A stretch of 64,000 nucleotides of DNA, from positions 469,202 through 533,201 of the forward strand of contig JAQVCW010000001.1 in the NCBI GenBank assembly GCA_028689585.1, in the 5' to 3' direction. The position numbers and the translations under genes are program-made. Every line of letters starts with the position of its first letter. Position 1 is the stretch's first letter. Of this stretch, positions 26,337 through 34,500 are shown piece after piece. The notes beneath the pieces are model-generated. The model was not told where the DNA came from. It saw nothing but the letters and a program-made list of their open reading frames with translations, and made no database searches. The stretch is from Lachnospiraceae bacterium (GTDB lineage: Bacteria > Bacillota > Clostridia > Lachnospirales > Lachnospiraceae).

Positions 26337-27947
26337 CTACCGTTCCCACTTATCACACAGCTTTTCTATTTCATCTGTGAATTTTTTCAGATCCTTATTG
26401 GCACCGCCTTCGTTTTTACGGATAACGCTCATCAGCCGCTGGCCTGCCTCAAGCAGTCTTGCAAAAATACCGGATACCTTTGCTGAAGCAGCTCCCATCT
26501 TTGTCTCTTTTTTTATACGGACCGGCTCCGCCTCCAGCACATACTTTCCATCAGCCAGGTCGAAGATTGCTCCCGAGAAAGGTGCCAATGCATTCAGGCC
26601 CAGTTCTTCCGTCAGCCGGCTGCGAAACAGATCACAGACGGTATCCTCTCCGTGCGTTACAAATACCATCTCTGGTTTGTTCTGCAACGAAGAAATCCAT
26701 TTTATCAGTCCATTGTTATCCGCATGGCCGCTGATACCGGGCAGTTTGCAGATTTCCGCCTTTACCTCAATTTCTTCGCCGAACAGCTTCACCTGGGAAG
26801 CGCCCTCCACCAGAGAGCGGCCGAGAGTCCCCACTGCCTGATATCCCACAAAAAGCACGGTGCATTCCGGCCTCCATAAGTTATGTTTCAGATGATGTTT
26901 AATCCGGCCTGCATCACACATGCCGCTGGCGGATAAAATCACCTTGCATTTGGTATCAAAGTTAATATTTTTTGAATCATCGCTGGTTACCGCTGTTTTC
27001 AGTCCGGTAAATCCGATAGGATTGATTCCCTTATTCAACAATTCCATGGCTTCTTCATCAAAATCCGTGAACATGCGCCTGCGGAAGATATTCGTTGCCT
27101 CCACCGCGAGAGGACTATCCACCCATACCTCAAAATTGGGATGATCCTTCACCATTCCTTCTTCTTTAATTCTTCGGATAAAATACAGCATTTCCTGAGT
27201 CCTGCCCACAGCAAATGACGGAATTACCACATTGCCGCCCCGGTCAAAGGTACGCTGAATCACTTTTGCCAGTTCCACTGCATAATCTGCAGGAGTATCA
27301 TGGCTCCGATCCCCATAAGTCGATTCCATAATCACATAATCTGCATCCGTCGGGTATTCCGGATCCCGGATTAACGGCTGATGGGTATTCCCGATATCGC
27401 CGGAAAACAGCACCTTTTTCTCAATATCGCCTTCTTTAATAAACAGCTCAATGGATGCAGAACCCAGCAAATGGCCTGCATCTTTGAAGCGGATTTTCAT
27501 GCCCCCCGCCACTATTTTTTCCGTATCATAATCTACCCTCACAAAGCACGAAATCGCCCCCTGTGCATCATTCACATCATATAAAGGCTCCACCTGCGGT
27601 CTGCCGGCTCTCAGGGCCTTTCTGTTTTTCCACTCTGCTTCAAACATTTGAATATTGGCACTGTCCAGCAACATAATATTACACAGATCCGCAGTTCCCG
27701 GTGTTGCGATGATCTGCCCGCGAAATCCATTCTTATACAGCAGCGGAAGCTTTCCCGAATGATCTATATGAGCATGTGTCAGAAAAACCATATCAATGTC
27801 TCCCGGATTTACCGGAATAGCTTGATTCTCGTAGATATTCGGTCCCTGCTCCATACCACAGTCAATCAAAATTTTCTTTCCGCAGGCCTCCAGATAATAA
27901 CAACTGCCTGTCACCTCATGCGTTGCCCCAATAAATGTCAGTCTCAT
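26337..27947 (-). CDS. MBL-fold beta-CASP ribonuclease (CPSF73-like)
   Basis: A 536-residue metallo-beta-lactamase-fold enzyme. The metal site is visible: THAHIDHSG (motif 2), DAGHLLGSA (motif 3) and LFSGDIGN (motif 4). The beta-CASP insert runs about residues 205-390 with MESTYGDRSH, NVVIPSFAVGRTQEMLYFI, SASGMCDAGRIKHHLKHNLW and VFVGYQAVGTLGR. The RNA-nuclease closing motif GISGHADNNGLIKWI and VTHGEDT complete the active site. Such proteins cut or trim RNA in the cytoplasm. A tail of about 70 residues (KKETKMGAASAKVSGIFARL) is extra to the core fold. Confidence 0.92.
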   Translation of the reverse strand: MRLTFIGATHEVTGSCYYLEACGKKILIDCGMEQGPNIYENQAIPVNPGDIDMVFLTHAHIDHSGKLPLLYKNGFRGQIIATPGTADLCNIMLLDSANIQMFEAEWKNRKALRAGRPQVEPLYDVNDAQGAISCFVRVDYDTEKIVAGGMKIRFKDAGHLLGSASIELFIKEGDIEKKVLFSGDIGNTHQPLIRDPEYPTDADYVIMESTYGDRSHDTPADYAVELAKVIQRTFDRGGNVVIPSFAVGRTQEMLYFIRRIKEEGMVKDHPNFEVWVDSPLAVEATNIFRRRMFTDFDEEAMELLNKGINPIGFTGLKTAVTSDDSKNINFDTKCKVILSASGMCDAGRIKHHLKHNLWRPECTVLFVGYQAVGTLGRSLVEGASQVKLFGEEIEVKAEICKLPGISGHADNNGLIKWISSLQNKPEMVFVTHGEDTVCDLFRSRLTEELGLNALAPFSGAIFDLADGKYVLEAEPVRIKKETKMGAASAKVSGIFARLLEAGQRLMSVIRKNEGGANKDLKKFTDEIEKLCDKWER

Positions 27948-28316
27948 ACCGCAAACCCTCCCATAAAGCTAAATTTTGTATCTAAAGCTGCCCTTCGTTA
28001 ATATTATATCTGTTCGTTCTGTTGTATAGACGCAGGAACTTACTTAAGATAATCTTATTTCTATCCTGCAAAACAAACCGCAATAATATTTTCCGTGTCT
28101 CGTATCTTCTATTATACTCTATTTTCTTCACTACTGACAGATTTTTTTCTGTCGGCTTGACTTTTTGCAAAGAGAAGGTAAACTGTAATTAGCTTTTTAA
28201 CTATAATCCATGCTTGATTTTTCTCAATTTGAACCTGGCCGATTGCCAGACACTATAATAGCAAACATATTTCAACTATCACAAACATATTTCATCAGAA
28301 AGGATTCATAAAGCCC
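27948..28316. other. Divergent upstream region of the beta-CASP nuclease and murG
   Basis: No gene is seen. A TATAAT lies at 28254-28259 with TTGAAC at 28229-28234 (19-bp spacing, slightly long), pointing to murG. CAAACATATTTCA is repeated directly at 28262-28274 and 28282-28294 (20 bp apart). A small CTGACAG/CTGTCGG hairpin is near 28133-28155. Confidence 0.4.
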
Positions 28317-29390
28317 ATGAAAAAAATAGTATTGACTGGCGGAGGCACTGCCGGACATGTAACACCAAATATAGCCCTGCTCCCCAAATTAACGGAACTG
28401 GGATATGAAATCCATTATATTGGTTCCTATGATGGAATCGAAAAAAAACTCATTGAAGAGTTCGGTATTCCCTATTATGGCATCTCTTCCGGAAAGCTCC
28501 GCCGTTACTTTGACTGGAAAAATTTTTCTGATCCCTTTCGTGTCCTCCAGGGCTTTCGCCAGGCTCGAAAGCTTCTCAAGCAAATCCATCCTGATGTCGT
28601 ATTTTCCAAGGGCGGTTTTGTCAGCGTACCCGTGGTACAGGCTGCTAAAAAATGTCATATTCCCACCATTATCCATGAATCGGATATGACTCCCGGCCTG
28701 GCAAATAAGCTTGCCATCCCGGCCGCCACAAAGGTCTGCTGCAACTTTCCTGAAACAGTCAAGTATCTTCCCCAGGGAAAAGCGGTTCTGACCGGTTCCC
28801 CCATCCGCCAGGAGCTGCTCACCGGAAACAAACTGGCTGCCCTGAAATTCTGCAGCTTCACCGCTGGCAAACCGGTATTAATGATTATCGGAGGCAGTCT
28901 TGGCTCGGTAGCCGTCAATACGGCGGTCCGCAATGTTCTTCCTAAGCTGCTGGACACCTTCCAGGTCGTTCACCTTTGCGGCAAAGGCAATCTGGACGAA
29001 GCCCTGACCAACACAGAAGGCTATGTACAATTTGAATACATCAAACACGAGCTGGCTGATCTATTCACCCTGGCGGATGTGGTCATCTCACGAGCCGGTG
29101 CCAATGCCATCTGTGAACTGCTCGCCCTGAGAAAGCCTAATCTCCTGATTCCCCTCTCTGCGGCTGCCAGCCGCGGTGACCAGATCTTAAACGCAGCTTC
29201 ATTTGAACAGCAGGGGTTCAGCAAAGTAATACAGGAAGAGGATTTAACCCCTGAAGCGCTGCTGGCTGCTGTTCAGGATCTGTATGAAAACCGCCAGCTC
29301 TACCGCAGCGCCATGGAAAAAAGCGGACAAAGTGACGCTATATCCGTAATAGTTTCCCTGATCAATGAAGCTGCCCGAATACAGGATTAG
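28317..29390 (+). CDS. murG: UDP-N-acetylglucosamine transferase MurG
   Basis: A 357-residue GT-B glycosyltransferase, the usual MurG length. The N-terminal loop [14 protein letters not shown] matches the lipid-phosphate-binding G loop; later landmarks are [43 protein letters not shown] (second G loop) and [20 protein letters not shown]. It adds GlcNAc to lipid I to form lipid II at the inner face of the membrane. It stands outside any division/cell-wall cluster and has its own promoter region and terminator, so it may be a second or relocated copy; that cannot be judged from this window. Confidence 0.93.
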   Translation: MKKIVLTGGGTAGHVTPNIALLPKLTELGYEIHYIGSYDGIEKKLIEEFGIPYYGISSGKLRRYFDWKNFSDPFRVLQGFRQARKLLKQIHPDVVFSKGGFVSVPVVQAAKKCHIPTIIHESDMTPGLANKLAIPAATKVCCNFPETVKYLPQGKAVLTGSPIRQELLTGNKLAALKFCSFTAGKPVLMIIGGSLGSVAVNTAVRNVLPKLLDTFQVVHLCGKGNLDEALTNTEGYVQFEYIKHELADLFTLADVVISRAGANAICELLALRKPNLLIPLSAAASRGDQILNAASFEQQGFSKVIQEEDLTPEALLAAVQDLYENRQLYRSAMEKSGQSDAISVIVSLINEAARIQD

Positions 29391-29420
29391 GTTCACGAAT
29401 TCAATAATTGCTTATTTTTA

Positions 29421-29490
29421 AAAAGACTGCAGAGAACAAAAAGAAAATTTTCTGAGTAAAATGAATTTTTCTTCCGTTTTGCAGTCTTTT
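29421..29490 (+). terminator. Terminator after murG
   Basis: AAAAGACTGCA (29421-29431) pairs with TGCAGTCTTTT (29480-29490), followed by more T. The loop is long and contains a secondary AAAATTTTC hairpin. Confidence 0.7.
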
Positions 29491-29591
29491 TTATTTTGAT
29501 GTTCTTGGAGGCCGAAACGCTGCACCGTGCAGACCACGCCTCCTCTTTCCCATCAATAAGAAAAGATAATCATTTGTTTCATACGGACGAA

Positions 29592-30194
29592 TCAGATTAA
29601 CACTTCCTGAACCTGTTCTGCAAATCTCTTCCGAATAAATACCCTCATCCGATACAGCCTTGCCCGCAATCGCTCCACTGAAATATTCATCACCTGTGCC
29701 GTCTCTTCCTGTGTATGATTTTTCAGATACAGCAGTTCAATCAATTCATACCATTCCTCATTTTTACAGCGTATTTCATTTAAAACCTTTAAAATAAAAT
29801 CCACGCATTCCAGTTGTCTGATAAACAATGCCTCTGTCTTGGAAGCCGCCTGCTTTTGCAGGGACTGTTCCATCTCCTGGTCAAGAAAAAAATCCTCTGT
29901 TTTTATCAGTTGGCTTTGCAGTATTTCTCTTCTGGTACTGGCTTTTTTCCAGTGATCCTTAATCAGATTTCCCACCACCCGCAGCAGCCACCCTTTTCTT
30001 TCCTCTTCTGACCGGTCCGCCAGATATTCCAGATGCAGCCAAAGTCTCAGAGCTGCCTGCTGACAAAAATCCTTCGCAAGCTCCACATCCTTCGTCTCCT
30101 GGCAGACCACTTTAAAAACCAGTTTCCGGTATTGCTCATACCATTCTATAAATAATGCTTCTTTCTCCTCATAACTCATCTTTCTCACTCGCAC
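29592..30194 (-). CDS. ECF-type RNA polymerase sigma factor
   Basis: A 200-residue sigma-70-family protein. Region 2 spans about residues 12-90 (EWYEQYRKLVFKVV, AKDFCQQAALRLWLHLEYL, WLLRVVGNLIKDHWKK). Region 4 spans about 140-195 (LIELLYLKNHTQEETAQVMN, ISVERLRARLYRMRVFIRK). The start is uncertain: GTG 30194 sits close to GGGAG, and ATG 30179 has GAGAGGTG 12 bp upstream. No anti-sigma factor gene is next to it, so its control and targets are unknown. Confidence 0.88.
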   Translation of the reverse strand: MRVRKMSYEEKEALFIEWYEQYRKLVFKVVCQETKDVELAKDFCQQAALRLWLHLEYLADRSEEERKGWLLRVVGNLIKDHWKKASTRREILQSQLIKTEDFFLDQEMEQSLQKQAASKTEALFIRQLECVDFILKVLNEIRCKNEEWYELIELLYLKNHTQEETAQVMNISVERLRARLYRMRVFIRKRFAEQVQEVLI

Positions 30195-30339
30195 CTCTCC
30201 CGGAAGTGCTCCCCCAATTATTTCAAGGGCAAATCAGATACCTGTTTCCATTTCACTTTTCCGTAAATCTGCCTTCGGCTTTCCAGAAACTTTCGGCTCT
30301 GCACTTTTATCTCAGCATTTCCAGCCCTGCTTCTTCATC

Positions 30340-30747
30340 TCAGCGGAATATCTCAAGAATTTCTTTCTTGTCTTCCTCTGTCAGAATCCCCGGCTGCCAG
30401 GTCACATTCACCGTATCCCCTTTGTATCTCGGTATCAGATGGATATGAAAATGAAATACCGTCTGTCCGGCCGCTTCTCCATTGTTCTGAACAATATTAA
30501 AGCCATCACACTTCAGAGCCACTGACAGCTTTGATGCTATTTTCTTTGCCAGAATCATTGCCTTGCCTGCCAGCGCATCCGGCAGCTCATATAAATTCGC
30601 CGCATGTTCCTTCGGCAGTATAAGCGCATGCCCCTTGGATGCCGGTCCCAGATCTAAAATAACCCGGAAATCTTCATCCTCATATAATGTGGCCGCCGGA
30701 ATTTCCCCATTCGCAATTTTACAGAAAATACAATTTTGATCCTTCAT
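30340..30747 (-). CDS. HIT-family (histidine triad) nucleotide-binding protein
   Basis: A 135-residue protein of standard HIT size. It has CIFCKIANGEIPAATLYED at the N-terminus with the two zinc-type cysteines, ILPKEHAANLYELP in the middle and the triad HFHIHLIPRY near residue 100. Members hydrolyse adenosine phosphoramidates and similar nucleotides in the cytoplasm. AGGAGG precedes the ATG. It is followed downstream by the sigma-factor gene with a gap of about 145 bp. Confidence 0.93.
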   Translation of the reverse strand: MKDQNCIFCKIANGEIPAATLYEDEDFRVILDLGPASKGHALILPKEHAANLYELPDALAGKAMILAKKIASKLSVALKCDGFNIVQNNGEAAGQTVFHFHIHLIPRYKGDTVNVTWQPGILTEEDKKEILEIFR

Positions 30748-30795
30748 AATTTGCCTCCTGATATCTCCTATTTTATCAATTTATAGTACACTTTT

Positions 30796-31437
30796 TTATA
30801 GCTGACCGCTAAATCTGCCATTCTGGTCAATGGGTTTTTCCCGTCTTTTATGATACAGCAGAGCCCCCAGCAGAAAACCAGTCAGACATCCTCCGATATG
30901 AGCAGCATTATTCGTTCCGGTATCTACAAATCCCTGGAGAATAATCAATACCATCGCCAAAAGCAGCCTTTTTTCAGTCACGGTTCCTAACCGGCCTTTG
31001 TTTCGAATTACAATATAAAGCAGTGAACCCATCACGGCAAAAATCGCACCGGAAGCCCCCGCTGACAGCGCATAGTCTCCTGTCCTCAGTTCCATTACCA
31101 TGGATAAAACATTACCTGCCAGTCCGCCCGCAAGATAAATCACCAGATATTTCAGCGGCCCAACCACGCTCTCAACCATATCTCCCAAAAACAGCAGACA
31201 TATCATGTTGTACACCAGATGATAAAAGCCGAAATGAAGGAACATTCCGGTAAAAAGGCGATAATATTCCCCTCCTTCCAGGATTGCAGGCGTATAGCAG
31301 GCCCCATGCTCCATCATAAAATAACCGTCTTCCGTACTTCCCATGATACTGAATATAAGAAATACCGCCACATTCACTGCCACCATGAGAAGATTCATTT
31401 TTTTACTTTTTTTAATAAATTCTTTTATCTCTCCCAT
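30796..31437 (-). CDS. Rhomboid-family intramembrane serine protease
   Basis: A 213-residue membrane protein with six to seven hydrophobic segments. The first holds NLLMVAVNVAVFLIFS, the second FLHFGFYHLVYNMICLLFLG (with the family's H-x-x-x-N), the catalytic Ser lies in GASGAIFAVMGSLLY, and the catalytic His in NNAAHIGGCLTGFLLG. All active-site elements are present. It cleaves membrane proteins within the bilayer; its substrate is unknown. ATG 31437 has AAAGG 7 bp upstream; the preceding GTG codon is also possible. Confidence 0.92.
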   Translation of the reverse strand: MGEIKEFIKKSKKMNLLMVAVNVAVFLIFSIMGSTEDGYFMMEHGACYTPAILEGGEYYRLFTGMFLHFGFYHLVYNMICLLFLGDMVESVVGPLKYLVIYLAGGLAGNVLSMVMELRTGDYALSAGASGAIFAVMGSLLYIVIRNKGRLGTVTEKRLLLAMVLIILQGFVDTGTNNAAHIGGCLTGFLLGALLYHKRREKPIDQNGRFSGQL

Positions 31438-31585
31438 CACTGCGCCTTTCCTAATATTCTGATTTTAGCACAACAGGCCCAGTTATCCAATATACAATCT
31501 TCTCATCCTGTAGGAATTTCAAGAACGTCTCTGCGTTTTTAATATGAGGCACGCAGGTTTTTTATCTGATATGATAAATCCGGTA

Positions 31586-34500
31586 CTACTTCACAATCTG
31601 ATTTCTTACTGCGGAAGTATCTCCATGATCTTCATCTGTGGTTTTCACATTGCAGAATGTTGCCCCTCCTGTTTCCCCCTTTGACACATTAATTTTCACC
31701 GTTTCTCCCAGCAGCTCACCATTGGTAATATTTTTTATCTCCTTCAGCCGATACCGCATAACCTTTTCCTCCGATACCGTATAAGTCCCTGCCAAAACTT
31801 TTATTGTAACCGTAAGTGCAGATTTTGGTCCTTTTCCCGCATTTGCAGTGTCAAATACTACCATTTCATGATAGGTATGTTCCACACCAAGGATATCACT
31901 TCCGGAAGCCTCAAATAAGAACGTTGGTTTTCCATGCGCCCATACAATATCCGCCGTATCTATTTCCTTGGTAATTGTAAGAAAACCATATAACCTGTCA
32001 TTTAGAAATATTACGGTATCATTTGTTAACGGAGTATTTTTATCCTTATATACAATGGTTACTCTCTGGGGCGGCGCATCCTGGGCATATCCCTGCGGTG
32101 CCTGTATTTCCGTCACAAGATACTCTCCGGGATATAACGGACTGCTGACTGCCGATCCATCCGTTCCAGTCGTCAGTTGTTCCACCACAGTCCCCGCCGC
32201 TGTCAGGATTTTGCCCTGCGGTGATTTAATATCCTGGTTTGCTTTAATTTCATATTTTCCTCCGGCCAGCCGTTCTCCATGTTTTTTGCTCTTCTTGACA
32301 ATGGTAATAGTTCCTTTTGACATCGGATTTTGAGGTGAATAGACGATATCGCTGGAGGCACTGTCCATGTCAGAATCCGGAATTACAAATTCCTGCTCCC
32401 AGGTTCCCGTATGACCGAAAGGTGTTACCGTCTCAACAACTTTGTATTTCCCCTGATTTCTGGCTGTGCGCAGCAGATTATCCATTCGATATCGGGCCTC
32501 TCCCGGAATATACGCCAGTGTGCCTCTGTTATCTGCATAACTGCCGCCATTCCATTCATAAACTGTAAACTGCGCATTTGGAATAATTTCACCCGTATCC
32601 GCATTTGTTTTTTCCACAATCAAATTCCCCTTCGGTATCCGAAATCTTACCGTAACCTCATTTGTTTTGTTTTCTACTTCTGTTGGAGAACCATGTAACC
32701 ATGAAAATTTTACATTTGCCGTATTTGGAATTACTGCATAGGTCTTTCCTTCTATCACCTGCTGGTACTCGTCCAGACTGACCCCGGGCTTTATTTGGCA
32801 GGTAATATCCAGCCGCAGCATACCGCCCTGCCAGGCAGCATCATATGCTCTGGCAGCCGTCACCGTCTGAGCGCTGTTTGTAATAGTCCAGCCGGGAGAC
32901 GGCACATAATCTGCACCATTAGAAAAATACATGGCTGCGCCTTTATATTCCAATACATTCTGCAATATATCGGTAAATGTAATCGCAGATGGGTACCATG
33001 CCACCGGATTAACCGGTATCGCCTGATATACCGAATAAGTAATCGTCTCATATTTTTGTTTTAAATTTTTCGTATTCAGCCCCGGATCCCCATCCAGTCC
33101 TTTTATTGGAAGAGACTGCGGCGTTACCCGGTCTGCCACAGCCGTTGTTGTTACCGTATTGCTGTTATCTCCCTTTTGCTGGGCTGTCGATGACTTTGTA
33201 CTGTAATTTATACCAGCCGTATTTTTCACTGTATAAACTGCTGAATTTCCATTGTATGCAATACTGTCGGCCGGCATGGTCCCCGTGTTCATTTTAACTT
33301 TAAATTTCAATCTGTAATAGTGACTGTAAAATGAAGATGCGTTCATTGCCGCACCTGCAGCCGATACTGTCAGATTATTGCTGTCACCTGCCTGCCCCGT
33401 AAGCGCAAACAAATCGGTGGCATCTTTATTGGTATCCAGATTGACCGCAGAAAAGCTGCCCCTATAATCCACTCCTGCCGGCAATACATCTGTGATTTTC
33501 AGCGAATCGTAGTAATAATCCGGATCCGATATGTAGGGCACATTTAAAACCACAGAATACCACCACTCATCTTCCACCTTCCCCAGCTCATTGGAAATAT
33601 TCCAGGTGTTGCCATCATTAGAAGTCCGCTTATTTATAATGGCTGGTTTCGTTGGTCCAGGTGCCGCTCCAGACCAGTTCATCCACATCATACCAAACCC
33701 GTCTACCAGCGTATCCCCCTTATCAATATCCGCCGAAATGGTGTCGCTCCTGTTCTTAAGCATACTGGCAGTGTACCGCGAGGACCAGTAGCCTGCCATT
33801 CCATTGCATGTATAAGACTGTTCAATCAGCATATGAAAATGAGACAGATTCGACACCTCTGTCCAGCAGGCCCATCTGTAATAACTGCCCGGAGCCTGAC
33901 TGGTATCCGTCCCACTAGAAGACGGTGACTGAAACAGTTCATAAGTCTTTCCAAATATTCCAACCGATGATGTATACAGCACGCTGTTATTCAGCGCATA
34001 CCGTGCATCCATTTTGGCACCGTCATCCAAAAATACACCATACCGCTGTCCATGGTCAACGTCTTCCCAACAGAAGCGGTAATCTCCCGGCATCATGGTA
34101 TATCCCTGCCCTTTTCCATTGGCTGTACCGCTTTTAATGACTTTGATATCAAACTCCACTGCCGGATCCGGTCCGTAATATACCCACTCCAGCTTATTCT
34201 CCATATTATTCATGCCAAAGCAGGGGTTAACTGCTATTTTATTTCCTTTTTCATCATAAGCCCAGGTTCTCCAATTGCTCACGGTAACAAGCACATCCAC
34301 ATAACAGTTATTTTCCACGTTATAACCTGCCTTACTGACAATCCAGCCGAAATGACCTGCCGGTGCATTAGACTTGGGATAATACGCAGAATTATTGCAA
34401 AGCAGACCGCGTCCCTCATTGGATGGCTGCATGGATACCGTTTTCAAATTAGAAGAAGTGCAATATGCCGGATCTTTAAAGGTCTTAATGCTGGATACTC

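Noticed and set aside
31520..31575. Terminator after the adhesin gene
   Set aside because: A CTGCGT/ACGCAG hairpin is present, but its T-run is on the plus strand, away from the minus-strand gene; it is not a convincing terminator for it.
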